Shown here in pieces: positions 10,679 through 22,046 of a stretch of 64,000 nucleotides of DNA (the stretch's first letter is position 1; every line of letters begins with the position of its first letter). Origin of the DNA: Tachypleus tridentatus (taxonomy: Eukaryota > Arthropoda > Merostomata > Xiphosura > Limulidae); assembly GCF_004210375.1 (NCBI RefSeq), contig NC_134837.1, positions 159,009,310 through 159,073,309 on the forward strand, in the 5' to 3' direction. The notes beneath the pieces are model-generated. The model was given only the letters and a program-made list of their open reading frames with translations. It was not told the origin of the DNA and did not search any database. The position numbers and the translations under genes are program-made.

Positions 10679-10930
10679 TGTTTGTTTTGAATTTCGTAAA
10701 GCTACAAGAAAACTATCTGCGCTAGCCGTCTCTAATTTAGCAGTGAAAGATTAGAGGAAAGGCAGCTAGTCATCACCACCCACCGCCAACTTTTAAGCTA
10801 TTCTTTTACCAACGAATAATGGGATTGACCTAACGTTATAACGCATTCCCGGCTGAAAGGGCGAGCATGTTTGGTGTGACGGGAATTCAAACCCGCGATT
10901 GAGTGCCTTAATCACCTGGCCATGCCAGGT
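10679..10930 (-). repeat. SINE family A copy, near full length
   Basis: It runs from the TTTGTTTTGAATTTCG tail to the GGCCATGCC head end. The B-box complement (AATTCAAACCCGCG) and the A-box complement (CCACCTGGCCATGCC-like) are visible. A short deletion removes part of the anticodon arm. Confidence 0.85.
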
Positions 10931-11418
10931 ATTAACACACTGAAACAATACCAGTTAAAGCTGGCTAGTATATCAAAATCGACATGAACATTTAACCATG
11001 TCAGAACCAAAATGGTGTCAACTATACTCTTTGAGTTTTTTCTTCTCACGGTGTAAATACTTATTTCTAAATTTGCGGAACTATTTTGTCAAGTGATAAC
11101 GAAATAAAGCAACTTAAACTCAGATTACGACTTACAATAAAGCCAGAAAAAAAACGTACGTGAATAATTTCTGTTTTCTTTTGTTTGTTTAACCGATAAT
11201 TTATACAATGGTTTATTTGTTTTTAGTTAAGCTCAAAGATACAAAATGAGCTATCAGTATTTGTTTCTTTTGGTACTTTATTTTTTAGGATTTTTGTGCT
11301 AAAATTATATAAAACACGGTAAAGCTGATATTTATATGAAATACGATAAACCTGATAATCATATAAAACACGATAAGGGTGATAACTGTTTATCAGTTAC
11401 CCTCACCTTACTTTACAG
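10931..11418. other. Intergenic DNA with a small local duplication
   Basis: Near 11310-11385 the text ATAAAACACGRTAARGSTGAT recurs about three times at roughly 30-base spacing. This looks like a short degenerate tandem repeat. Nothing else is recognised. Confidence 0.4.
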
Positions 11419-11684
11419 CTCAGCATGGCCAGGTGGTTAAGGCACACGACTCGTAATCCGAAGGTCGCGGGTTGGAATCCCCGCTACACTAAACATGCTC
11501 ACCCTTTCAGCCGTGGGAGCGTTACAATGGAACGGCCAGTCCCACTATTCTTTGGTAAAAGAGTAGCCCAAGAGTTGGCGTTGGGTGATGATGACTAGCT
11601 GCGTTCTTTCTACACTGCTAAATTAGGGATGGCTATCGCAGATAGCATTCGTGTAGCTTTGCGCGAAATTCAAACAACGAACAG
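11419..11684 (+). repeat. SINE family A copy, full length
   Basis: Head CAGCATGGCCAGGTGGTTAA, anticodon loop CTCGTAA, B box GGTTGGAATCC, body, and tail GTGTAGCTTTGCGCGAAATT are all present. Confidence 0.88.
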
Positions 11685-11944
11685 AAAATCTATTTTATTT
11701 GTACATGTTATTAAATACATTAAACTTAATAACATATATATATTAAATAAAAGCAAATTTCCTTTTGCTTACTATGCTAAACATAATATCTTGTCATAGA
11801 AAAATATTTCTGAAGCTTTCAATCAAAACAACTTGAACAGAAAAATATTCTCGGAGCGTAAATAATGTTAAATGAAGCTGTAATTATTATTAGATCAATG
11901 CTTTAATCAAAACTTTCTACCTTGTAGTAATAAAATCACTGACA

Positions 11945-12500
11945 CAAAGAAGATATGGAAATGTAATAGTGAAATAAAAAGAGCGATAAATGCGAACTAA
12001 CAAACTCCCCAATATACGTCAAATAAGAGTGATGAATTTTTAAATACTGTAATAGAATATACTAGAGAAACTAAGTAGGAACAAATTAAGGAGTTGAAAG
12101 AAAGAACCACAAGGAAGTAGAGAACAAAAATGTAGAATTAAGAAAAGAGACGAAACAAATCAAGTTTTAAGACAACAAATAAATATTAAGAAATAATAGT
12201 TTATTTGTTAATATAAAAATATGTGAAGGTGACATGTAGGACGTACATTAAGAGAATGAAACATACAATAGTAAAGTATAAGTTAAAAGAAGTAAGTTAT
12301 TAGTGATTCATAGCAAATAGCATGAAGATTATTATGCCATAAATATTTAAATTGATTTAACATTTAATGAAGGTTAAGGCTACTTGAGTGAACATCTAAC
12401 ATCCATATTAAAACAGTTAGTGTACAAAGCAAAGAATAAAACAGATAAAGAATTAAAGTATTCGTAAGTAAAAATAAAGGGAATAAAGGGATATAACTTA
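11945..12500 (+). pseudogene. Decayed A+T-rich reading frame, upstream part, unknown family
   Basis: One plus-strand frame, with at least one frame change near 12110-12130, gives protein-like stretches separated by single TAA/TAG stops. Examples are SDEFLNTVIEYTRETK near 12031 and YLSEHLTSILKQLVYKAKNK near 12383. Lysine-, glutamate- and asparagine-rich composition and a possible coiled-coil segment (EQIKELKERTTRK) are visible. A family C SINE (12517-12653) separates it from the open part at 12815-13063. I recognise no family; a viral or symbiont-like origin is possible because of the composition, but this is only an inference. Confidence 0.4.
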
Positions 12501-12516
12501 GCGTATTGAGTTCATT

Positions 12517-12653
12517 TTTTTTTGGACTGGTTTGCTTGGAATTAAGCACAAAACTATACAATGGGCTATTTGTGCTCTGCCTACCATGAGTATCGAAATC
12601 AGGTTTTTGTGGTCTGAGTCCACAGATATTCCAATGTGCCACTAGGGGGCGGT
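12517..12653 (-). repeat. SINE family C copy, inserted in the decayed reading frame
   Basis: As written on the plus strand it shows GGAATTAAGCACAAAACTAT, then GGGCTATTTGTGCTCTGCC, ATCGAAATCAGG and GTGCCACTAGGGGGCGG. Protein-like text resumes on its far side. Confidence 0.8.
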
Positions 12654-12814
12654 TGAATTAATAATGTATAAATTGGATGATAAAGTAGATCTATTAATTA
12701 TGATTCGGATGTGGATAAAAATGAGGTAGTCAACCAGAACCAGATAGATGGATATAAGTAGTTTTGTAAGTATATATAATATATCAGGTCTGAGGAAGTA
12801 AATATTCGTATTGA

Positions 12815-13063
12815 GATAAAGTAAAAGTTGAACAACTTGTAATTAATGAGATTTTAGCAGGCGAAATTGTAAGTATATCTCTAGATGAAAGTGGTATACT
12901 TATAGCAGTTACTTTTAGATCACCAAGATTTACAATATCTAATGTTTTAAATGAAGTAATAGCTGCATTAATAAATACTAAAACTGAAAATTTAATCAAT
13001 GTTCGTAATATAAGCACTGATTTTTTTAATGGAAGAAATTATATTAATGAGTATATGGGTTAA
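12815..13063 (+). pseudogene. Open 3' part of the decayed reading frame (82 codons)
   Basis: After a TGA at 12812 the frame is open for 82 codons and ends at TAA 13061-13063. It has no internal ATG near its start, so it is a remnant rather than a gene. It reads as a globular protein: EQLVINEILAGEIVSISLD early, VTFRSPRFTISNVLNEVIAA in the middle, and GRNYINEYMG at the C terminus. Upstream text in neighbouring frames (SEEVNIRIEIK, about 12789-12821) looks continuous with it apart from a small indel. Codons are strongly A/T-ending. The family is not recognised. Confidence 0.4.
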
Positions 13064-13770
13064 ATGGCTGTGTTTGGTTTTTAAATCATATGCAACTAGA
13101 AATATATTATTGAGGCAAAATCGATTTACAACTATAGTTGTATTTCTTTCTTTATTAACAACAGAATAGCTAATAATATTTTATGTACCTCACTTTTGGC
13201 ATCTCAAGATGGTATCAGAAATGTATACATTTAGTTTAAAAAATTAGTTTAATATCTTGGCATCATTTTTGATTGAAGCTTAAAAATGTATGCTATTCAA
13301 ATTGTGAAGTGTGTAAGACAATACATAGGAAGAAATTCTGAACAAAGAAAAACAGAACTAATCGATTTTGTCTTTTTTACTGGTTCGTAAAATATAATCA
13401 GTCTGCTGCACGATAGAGCTGTGTCATGTTGACTGATGGTTCTTTTAAATCCATTTTTTGTATTTCAGTTACAGAAGCACGAAATTAGCATGTGATATAT
13501 ATTCCTAAGATAGTTTGAGATTTTCCTAAGTCACTTACTCGTGATAACGTCAAAATCAGTAGCAATAAAGAAATGCAGTAACTTGTGCATCTTCTTTCTT
13601 CAAATGTGGAAGAAAAATGTTATTTCTTCCAAAAGTACTCTGATTATATTATGTAAAATCTTTTATTTTAACATCCAGTTAATCTTTAATGTTCTATCTT
13701 TATCCAAAAGCACTGATTTTGCTTTATTTACTTTTTCTAAACACTGAACAAAGGGGACATCATGAGTGGA
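13064..13770. other. Intergenic DNA, nothing firm
   Basis: A short frame near 13300-13370 (QYIGRNSEQRKTELIDF) vaguely resembles a GIY-YIG core, but it is too short and isolated to call. Confidence 0.3.
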
Positions 13771-13775
13771 GGGAT

Positions 13776-13925
13776 GTCTCCACCAGCTATTCTTAAATTT
13801 GACGTAATGGGTTTGAGAGCAGGCAGGTAGTCAAAAACAACCACCGCCAAATTTTTAGCTACTCATGTCAGATCAGATGGTAAGATTTTGGTCGTCCGTT
13901 TTATAATGCACGCATAACCACGAAG
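13776..13925 (-). repeat. SINE family A fragment, strongly diverged
   Basis: Traces remain: GCAGGTAGTCA, ACCACCGCCAA, TTTTAGCTACTC and ATAATGC in the family A order. Head and tail are lost. Confidence 0.4.
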
Positions 13926-14137
13926 TGTAGAACTAACCAATGAATCATTCTCAGCCACTAATTTGTGTACATGTTTCCCTGTAAGGACAGCCATATCTCT
14001 CAGTTATAAAAACTCTCCTTGAGATTGCTGATGAACTTTTTTTCACGACAAAATGTTTATGCTACAAAATAGATTATTTGATTGAAAAGCGTCCACTCAC
14101 GATTAAATTATTTGAAAGTATTCTTCGAAACATATAA

Positions 14138-14402
14138 GCCCGGCATGGCCAGGTGGTTAAGGCACTCGATTGGTAATCTGAGGGTCGCGAGTTCGAATCC
14201 CCGTCACATCAAACATGCTCGTTTTTTCAGCCATGGGGTCGTTATTTTGTGACGCTCAATTTCACTACTCTTTAGTAAAAGAGTAGCCCAAGAGTTGGCG
14301 ATGGGTGGTGATAGCTAGCTGCCTTCCCTCTAGCCTTACATTGCTAAATTAGGGACGGATAGCGCAGATAGTCTTTGAGTAGCTTCGCGCGAAATTCAAA
14401 TC
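14138..14402 (+). repeat. SINE family A copy, full length
   Basis: Starts GCCCGGCATGGCCAGG, keeps A box, B box (GAGTTCGAATCCCCGTCAC), body and the GCGCGAAATTCAAAT end. Confidence 0.9.
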
Positions 14403-14593
14403 AAACTTCAAACGTACACATCTTATTATAGTAAACTACCAATTACTTAATGTTAAATTGAAATTAAGTATTTGGAATTTTTATAAATCTATAAAAGTTG
14501 GCTATCGCACTTTTGATGACCTTTTGGTGTCTAAATATACTTACGATCATGAATTTTTTTTCCGGTATCTTCTTGGTATTTCAGGTTTGACTG

Positions 14594-14788
14594 GTTTGTT
14601 TTTTTTTTAATTTCGCGCAAAGCTATACGAGGACTACCTGCTCTACCTGTCCTTAATTTAATAGTGTAAGACGAGAAGATAGGCAGCTAGTAATTTCCAT
14701 CCACCGCCAACTCTTGGGATACTCTTTTACCAACGAATAGTGGGATTGACCATCACTTATAATGCCCCCACAGCTGAAAGGAAAGCTA
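14594..14788 (-). repeat. SINE family A copy lacking the tRNA head
   Basis: Tail and body (AATTTCGCGCAAAGCTATAC through CACAGCTGAAAGG) are present. The copy stops before the tRNA-like head, as expected for a 5'-truncated insertion. Confidence 0.85.
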
Positions 14789-14799
14789 TGACGGCATTT

Positions 14800-15250
14800 G
14801 ATGAATTACATATAATATTCTTTATGCGCATAGTCGTTTCTGTGTTAACAACTTAAAATTATATTTTCTTTTTTTCTAAAGAGACTGTGTATGACATAAC
14901 TTATACAATATAAAAACATACGATGTGTGTGAACTAATAAGAAATATTTTTTGTTAAGTAGTATCCGGTGACAATTTTTATGGGGGGTTGAGATCTGAGA
15001 TAAAACTAAAAGTTTAATCTTTATTTTAAATATTCCAGAATTATCTCGATATGACAAAAAGACGTGATGTCTTCATCTTCTGTTGAGTGAAACTATCCTA
15101 AGAGTTTAACAGTTTGTTTGAGTGTTTTCTTTTTGCTCCTAAATTCGCAAATAAAGACGTTACATAGAAACATACGCAAGCATACAGACTGTGGTTTTCA
15201 ATAGTTACATAACCTTATGCGCATTTTGGATAAACGGCCAGGGCAGTAGG
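14800..15250. other. Intergenic or intronic DNA, nothing recognised
   Basis: No exon or repeat signature that I recognise. Confidence 0.4.
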
Positions 15251-15257
15251 GGCATGT

Positions 15258-15432
15258 ATTATTTTCTCTAATTTTGAGCTACTAGCCAGATAGAAGGCAG
15301 CCAGACAGTAACACCCGTTGTCACAAAGCTCTGTCCAGTTTTTAATTAAATAACGGAATTAACGCTCAGACCTGTAACGCACACACAGTTAAAGATGAGC
15401 GTGTTCAATGGCATCGCGGCGCGAACCTTGGA
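15258..15432 (-). repeat. SINE family A copy, strongly diverged
   Basis: TCTAATTTTGAGCTACTAG, AGAAGGCAGCCAG, ACGGAATTAACG and TGTAACGC appear in family A order, and a G+C-rich relic of the head sits at GCGGCGCGAACCTTGG. Confidence 0.5.
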
Positions 15433-15439
15433 CCTTTTT

Positions 15440-16857
15440 ATACACAGTTCGAAAAGCCTACTATTAGGCCATTCTCGGTTTAAACACAGCGATATGAAAG
15501 TTTATTTAATTTTGACGGTGATATAAAACAAACATAGTACTTTGTATAGTTTAACGTCCATTCATGTGTATTAAAAACTCTTATAATAAAGAAATAAATA
15601 TGCACATCCTACCAATATATAAATATACATCATTGTACAAATAATTCAGTTTTAATAAATAAAAAAAAACAACATGTAGAAAGTTACATTAGAATTTAGT
15701 GGATTTGCCCTTTCCATTATTTAAGACTGAAATATGATTAACTAGCTTTAGAAGATCTGTAATCATGTTCTATAGGACTGCTTCAAACTCTTAGCAACAA
15801 CTTCGATGAAGATCACCTTAGAAACTGATTATTTAGAACAGTTTCAGAGATAACGATCAAAAATGAAACACACGTGCTCGCTCGTGTTCACATTCGGTGA
15901 TTTGTCTGGCTTTGGGAAAATGTTCGTCATTTAGTAACTCAAGAATAATGAGAAAGAACTCATCTTATATGAAAAAAAATCATTGTCTGGTAAGTTTGTC
16001 GTTAGGGTAGAGAAGTAGAAAGCCTTGCTCGTAAATTGTGATGTATCGAGTATTACACCAAAATAGCTGATGAAATGGTAACTCACACCATAATAGAAAC
16101 ATTGCCATATTTTACCGTAACTTGCAAAAACGCTCAACGAAAGTTTCCAACAAAATAGTCAATAAATGCGAATAAAATAATTCTCAGATGCAAGTGTGTA
16201 AATTGGCCTAGAATTGTGCAAGTTTGGAAAATAAAATGCCGTGTCTCTAAAGGCAGAAAAGTGTGATAACATTTGTAACGTTCACTGCTGTCGAAAGTAC
16301 AATATGACCTGGAGTGAAGAGTATTTTTGTCTTGCTATCCGGTCTTTACAGCCTATTCTAGGAAAATAACTTCTGATGGTATTAAGATACACTTACACAG
16401 TTTTCCCAACAGTAGAGGCTGAAAGAAAGGTTCATTGTCCATGCTTTTCCTCACAGCAATATGATTACGTTTGTTTATAAGTTTCTACTCGGGCCATGCA
16501 GAAACTATTATATTCTGGCCCAACTGAATCTGCATTTCTATCGTATTCGCCGTGAAAGTTAATACTAGAAGTATCTTGGCAACTACACTCTGACCTGGAC
16601 TGCTCTCCCATCAACCAACTGCACGACCTTTAGAAAATACAATTAATTCCTGGTATCATTTCGTTCGTGGTATGGCCACTTGTGTTTTGTGGTCTTAACC
16701 AAGTTATTACTCTGATTATCTGCACATGCGTGTGTGTATTAGGGTATTGGGGTTACTTGCATATGACGTCATGAAGATAGTCATATGTATTCTCGGGGGT
16801 GAATATTTACTTGTTGGTAGTTTTTATACATTATTATGCGAATTCTAAGGACTTATA
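15440..16857. other. Intergenic or intronic DNA, nothing recognised
   Basis: Slightly less A+T-rich around 16400-16740, but without a reading frame or splice sites I trust. Confidence 0.4.
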
Positions 16858-16922
16858 AGTGTGTGTGTGTTCTTTTAACAAAGCCATATCGGGCTATCTG
16901 CTGAGTCCACCGAGTGAAAGCA
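16858..16922 (-). repeat. SINE family B, 5'-truncated
   Basis: GTGTGTGTGTTCTTTTAAC, AAGCCATATCGGGCTATCTG and CTGAGTCCACCGAG are the family B tail. The tRNA-like head is missing. Confidence 0.75.
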
Positions 16923-17230
16923 ATAAAAAATGTACAATAGTATATCAACGACAGTATATCTGCTATATAATTCAACTTTGACGAGGGCTAGTATCAGTAA
17001 TAGGGCTGGCTCATCACGATGGCTGGGATACGACAGACATAGGATTGGTTGAGACATCATTTAATAATGTCAGACTGTATGTCAAGAGGAAATTAACCAA
17101 TAAGAAATCTCAGAGTATGCTCAGTAATAAGATCGTTTGTTATTGCTTCTCATTCTGTCTAGTTGTCAAGACAGAAGTTGGTACACGTGCATACTGTATC
17201 TTAACTTAAGCTAGTACTAAGAAAAAAAAT

Positions 17231-17502
17231 AGGTTAGTGCGCTCGAGTCGTGATCTGAGGATTGCGGGTTAGAATCCTCGTCACACCAAATATTCAAACA
17301 TGCTTGCCCTTTGAGCCATGGGAGTGTTATAATGTGACAATCAATCTAACTATTCTTTGGTAAAAGAATAGACAAAGAGTTTGCAGTGGTTGGTGATGAC
17401 TAGCTGCCTTCCCTCTGGTCTTACACTGTTAAATTAGGGACGGCTATCGCAGATAGCCTTCATGTAGATTTGCGCGAAATTAAGAAAACAAACAAACAAA
17501 GA
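17231..17502 (+). repeat. SINE family A copy
   Basis: The A box is lost, but GCGCTCGAGTCGTGATCTGA, the B box region, body and the AAACAAACAAACAAAG end are present. A short duplication (AAATATTCAAACATGC) replaces the usual AAACATGC. Confidence 0.85.
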
Positions 17503-18023
17503 AAATTTATCATGTATTAGGTATGTACAAGATTATTAAGCACCTGACAGGTAAAAACCGTGTATATAACCGGTGTTAAATTTAATTCAAAAATATACCT
17601 TATGAGACTTAACATATAATACTTAAAGTTTGAGTCTATAGTTTTATACACAGGTTTATTCATTTTGTTTGCTGAGGTGTTGATAATTTAGTTTCCCTGT
17701 ATACAGAACTTATTGTGATGTGTTTTACAAATATTGCTTTACTAGTATCATGTTGATATTTCGTTTTTTCCGGGGTTTTTTCCCTCTAATTTATACCGTT
17801 AGGATATAGGACTAAGTCATGTTTATTCTTTCGGTCACTTTTCCTAACAGAAGTTATAAAATCATTGATGCATTCATTAAACCAAGCGTTAGACAAATTA
17901 AACTAATAGTGAATGTTTATAACTTCTTTAAGTTATACATTTACATATACTAAAAAACCGCGTATTCGGCTTGCTACAGAAAAGTTGTTTCTAACCATTT
18001 TGTTTCAGATATAAACATAAGGT
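17503..18023. other. Possible 3' flank of the minus-strand gene at 18-21.6 kb
   Basis: No repeat is recognised. On the minus strand this is immediately downstream of the stop at 18024. Confidence 0.3.
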
Positions 18024-18480
18024 TCACTTGGCCTTCGGAAATGCTATTATGCTTTCATTTCTCTTGGCTTTACTATTGGTCTGCTTTTCTATTTCAAGTA
18101 ACCCATTGATTAGATTCTCTTCTTTTTCTGGCAAAGGTGTTAACTTAGTACTTGTTCGTATTCTAGGTAATTTACGTAAATGTTCTTTTTTATGATCATT
18201 TGGTAAGGCAAGAAATTCATTTGTCTTATACACATCTTGTGTTTTTTCAGTTGAAGGAACAAATGATAAGTTTTTAGAAGCTTTTCTTTTGTTTCTATAT
18301 CTTTTAGATTTAAACGATTCTTTGCTCTCTCACTGTGACGTCGGCCTTTTATGGCTAGTATAGTACTTGAATAGAATGCAGCCACATTGTAGGAGGTAAC
18401 AGTTAATATTTCGTGAAACCCACGAAGTGCAATATCTCCTGTCAAAGTTCGGTTTCGTTGTTCAAGTTCCTCCTTTGTTT
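18024..18480 (-). CDS. Possible 3' coding exon(s), protein not recognised
   Basis: On the minus strand a good acceptor (TTATTATCGTTTCAG, ending 18481) opens a frame reading TKEELEQRNRTLTGDIALRG and GFHEILTVTSYNVAAFYSS, followed by a lysine/arginine-rich stretch (GRRHSERAKNRLNLKD). This frame stays open to 18140. A second frame, open to a stop at 18024, holds KTNEFLALPNDHKKEHLRKL and KLTPLPEKEENLINGLLEIE and looks equally protein-like. A single-base shift near the AAACAAAAGAAAAG run at about 18285-18298 would join the two. Either an indel has broken the gene, or an unseen splice or sequencing error explains it. The acceptor phase (1) does not match the phase-0 donor at 20532, so at least one exon would lie between them. 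Confidence 0.4.
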
Positions 18481-18897
18481 CTGAAACGATAATAAATAAA
18501 GTAAGCGCATTTACAGACGTTACTCTATTACTTACCAGCTGACACACATTATAATAAAGAATCAGTAGTTTAGTGTATCTGACTAAAAATCATTGTCAAA
18601 TAAGCAAACCGTTTAGTAATTATTGTATAGTTGAAGAGAACTAACACTTTTGTGAGTTGAAATTAACTAATTATCAAAGCAACTTACGATTAAGCTAATT
18701 TAACAAGTTCGCACTTCATTTAACAGTTATACTGACTTGAATAGTTCGTAACAGTTTAGTTAATTACAAAGCAAGTGAATGTATCAGTGTGTTAGATTCC
18801 TGTAGCTTTAGTCCACGATATTTCTGTATTTTACAGAACAACGAAAATCGCTAGAATTATGGACACTTTTAGCTTTTACGTACAGTTTCGGTTCTCA

Positions 18898-19169
18898 TCC
18901 GGCACGGCCAGGTGGTTAAGGCGTTCGACTCGTAATCCGAGGGTCGCGTGTTCGAATCCCCGTCGTACCAAACCTGCTCGTCCTTTCAGCCGTGGGGGCG
19001 TTACAACGTTACGGTCAATCCCACTATTCGTTGGTAAAAGAGCAACCTAAAAGTTAGCGGTTGGTAGTGATAACTACCTGCCTTCTTACACTACTAAATT
19101 AGTGACGTCTAGCGCAGATAGTCCTTGAGTAGGTTTATGCGAAATTCAAAATCACAAGTAATAACAAAT
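18898..19169 (+). repeat. SINE family A copy with target-site duplication
   Basis: Full-length copy from CCGGCACGGCCAGGTGG to the GCGAAATTC tail. It is flanked by CGGTTCTCATCC (18889-18900) and CGATTCTCATCC (19170-19181), a 12-base duplication with one mismatch. Confidence 0.88.
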
Positions 19170-20075
19170 CGATTCTCATCCAAAGAGGGTTTAGGAGCTT
19201 GGTCAGAACTAGCATGTTTTTTACAATAAAAGACGTTGATAACGAAGTAACAAACAGAGCACAGCAGACATCTAGGTGTAAATTTCGAAAGTTTCTCGAA
19301 AGCCCAAATGCTCTTCCTAATTGAAAAGATAAATTACAACGAAAACTCAAATGGATTTGATAAACCAAACTGAATTTACAAATAAAAACGTACACCAGAT
19401 GGTCGTTATAAATTTTGTTCGTTGGTTGGTGAGCAGGAAGCTACACAGTAGGTTATTTGTGTTTTTTTCCAAAGCGTTACAAGCCTTCAATGTTACTGCT
19501 AAGCAACCAGGAATATATTTATAAATAAACACGTAGTTTTGGCGAAATATCTTTTGTAAGACATTTTGGTTAACTTTGTCATTGAAACTGACTTTTGCCT
19601 TTCTTTTAAAACACATGAGAATACTGTTACATCGGTTTTGACTCCTATTATCTCGTATCGTAACTTTTCTATCAATAGACTGTAGTTAGGTAGTTGCTTG
19701 ACATAGTATGATAAAAAATTATAAATAATTGTTGTTTAAAGATACTTATGCAGTTTAATTCATGCTTTTAAGAAATCCATCTTTTTGATTATTACCATAA
19801 CAATAGTCGTTTTTTGAACAATTGAAGTAAGCTAAAATTTGAAGAAAATAGTTGCAGTTGTGACAAAAGCAGGACGATTTTACCAGACATGAAATGAGGG
19901 TGTTCCAAAGTGTTATCATTGTTGTTAGAACCTCTAATGGAGCCGGGTGAGTGTTGTAAAATTCTCTATAGTTTCATAAATAAGACTCATGTATGGATTT
20001 GTGGCATCAGAATACCCCATAAATCTTATTATTATGCCACAAAAGCCAGAACAATGACATTTAAAAAGCCAACTT

Positions 20076-20355
20076 TTTTGTTTGTTTGTTTTTGAATTTC
20101 GCACAAAGCTACTCGAGGGCTATCTGTGCTAGCCGTCCCTAATTTAGTAGTGTAAGACTAGAGGGAAGGCAGCTAGTCATCACCACCCACCGCCAACTCT
20201 TGGGCTACTCTTTTACCAACGAATAGTGGGATTGACCGTCACATTATAACGCCCTCACGGCTGAAAGGGCGAGCATGTTTGGCGCGACGGGGATGCGAAC
20301 TCGCGACCCTCAGATTACCAGTCGCACGCCTTAACACGCTTGGCTATGCCTGGCT
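20076..20355 (-). repeat. SINE family A copy, full length
   Basis: Clean copy from TTTGTTTGTTTGTTTTTGAA to GGCTATGCCTGGC. The flanks share AACTTTTTTGTT on both sides, a likely target-site duplication. Confidence 0.9.
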
Positions 20356-20531
20356 TAACTTTTTTGTTATCCATGTAAAATAGATGGCAATTACGACATC
20401 ACTTCCTGCTCCAATGGTAAGGGTAAATCACATCAGTGATGTGGATTACTGTAACTCACTCTTTAGAAACCAAAATATAAAGTTTCATTAAAAATCTCCG
20501 AAAATAAGACATTCAACAACAACAAGTTTAC

Positions 20532-20711
20532 CTCAATCTTGGATAATAGAATTCCCAAGTTTTTAATCGCTTCTTTTGATGCAACATTTATGCTGAGGTC
20601 TACAGAGAGAGAAACTATGACTGCTGTAATATATAAAGTTGCACAACGATAAAACATGGGAATACGTTTTGACATTTTTTTCCATCTCTGCTCCAGTCTA
20701 CGAAATTGTCG
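20532..20711 (-). CDS. Internal coding exon, 60 codons, membrane protein-like, not recognised
   Basis: On the minus strand, acceptor TTTCTTTCACTTAG is followed by exactly 60 open codons and then donor GAG|GTAAAC; both boundaries are phase 0. The peptide starts RQFRRLEQRWKKMSKRIPMF, has a hydrophobic segment (ATLYITAVIVSLSVDL), and ends IKNLGILLSKIE. Matching phase, a strong polypyrimidine tract and a consensus donor make a real exon likely. A basic N-terminal loop, a membrane helix and a charged end could fit the C-terminal region of an arthropod gustatory-type receptor, whose introns there are often phase 0. The similarity is weak and I do not assign it. Neighbouring exons are uncertain. Confidence 0.6.
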
Positions 20712-20953
20712 CTAAGTGAAAGAAATGAGCACATGGTTACGCTGGTCACATGTGCTGGCAGACAACATATGCATCACTATCATTAACGCTGTGTTGAAAA
20801 GTTCATTTACAAGTCCAATTCCAAATGAAACACTAATTCGATCTAATAAGTAAACTCAAAATGTTTTGAAATAATTTCTCTGACCAAAACACATATTGTA
20901 ATTCCCTTTGGCTTGGATAATACACATAAAATGAAATGATCTGGATTAGGGTT

Positions 20954-21551
20954 TCACAAATATTCAGATTTACAGATAATTCTGTCGTAAAATTTTCCAT
21001 CGTAAGATAATTGGTTTGCAATGCAGTAAGAGATAATAACGCTTCTGTCATCAACAACGTGTATTGGAGAGTTGGCTTTCATGTCTAATATACGAAAAGC
21101 AACACTTTTTGCTTTTACAAGTACATTCCTCTGCGTTGTCGTTTTTGAAACATAATTCACTATCTGGTTTCGTTCTGTCACAAATATATTGGCAATATGA
21201 AAGTTGTACAGTCCATGTAAGAAAAGTTCCTGAGTGCACAGAAACTGCTCATATTCAAGAAAGAAAAAGTTTGGAATATTAGAACGTGAATGGCAGCTTA
21301 GTTTAAGATTAATATTCTGGATAGTTTTCACCAGAGGAGGCGGTAAAGACCAAGGCATGTTCCAACTGAAATGATGAGGAAAAGTACAAAAAAAATTGAT
21401 TTTTTTTATCCGATCAACTAAGACACCAATTAAATGGTTTCCGAACAAAACAACTAGACGTTGAAGGGCAAAGAAGATAGCAGTTTCTATGGTAGTCATA
21501 CTAAGGATTTTAAATTGTACCGTAAAGTTGAGATATAGGGTAGTTTGTCCT
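20954..21551 (-). CDS. Possible upstream exon(s) of the same minus-strand gene
   Basis: A good acceptor (TTTTTCTCTTTTCAG, ending 21552) opens a frame of almost 200 codons that stops at 20954. Near its start it reads FFALQRLVVLFGNHLIGVLV, which is helix-like. A second acceptor-like site occurs at about 21375 (TCCTCATCATTTCAG). An overlapping frame at 21239-21051 is cysteine-rich (EECTCKSKKCCF). Because two frames look protein-like, exon limits and even the true frame cannot be settled by eye. The long frame could also be chance. Confidence 0.3.
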
Positions 21552-21659
21552 GAAAAGAGAAAAACAATAGTTTTATAAATTATTTGAAATGTGCTATTAA
21601 TGTTGTTATCAGAAATCTTACACACGTTAGGTGTATGCTTCATTTTAGTTCATCGTTTG

Positions 21660-22046
21660 GAATTTGCTTTTTTCTTGGCTGTATTTCTTAATGCTAAGAC
21701 TAAATTGCTGCATAATTAGTTGTCATCTATTATTCTCCATCTGGTGACACTGTATTAAATTGACCTTAGATTCAAAACTGGGCTGTCGTTATAAAATTAA
21801 CCATATTTGAGAACTAATCGCTTTTTTGTGGCTATTAGAAACAGCAATGCAATTCTGTGTAAACCATATTAAAACTGAAACATCTGAAGTATAATAGAAT
21901 TTTATAAGTTTGAAAAAATGGAGTAATGTAACTTGTTGCATTAAAAACATCCTTATCAAAGTAGTAACTGCGATGTTTGATCTTACAGTATAATAACTTA
22001 GATAATTTTATACGAGTGTATTTTAAGGAAGTAAGGTACATGTGGT
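21660..22046. other. Intergenic or intronic DNA, nothing recognised
   Basis: No exon or repeat is recognised. Confidence 0.4.

Noticed and set aside
11419-11500. A real tRNA gene at the head of a family A SINE
   Set aside because: A and B boxes are present, but the acceptor stem is not formed and the sequence continues into the SINE body. All tRNA-like hits in the window have this context.
13300-13375. GIY-YIG-like peptide QYIGRNSEQRKTELIDF
   Set aside because: It is too short, lacks the rest of the domain, and has stops on both sides.
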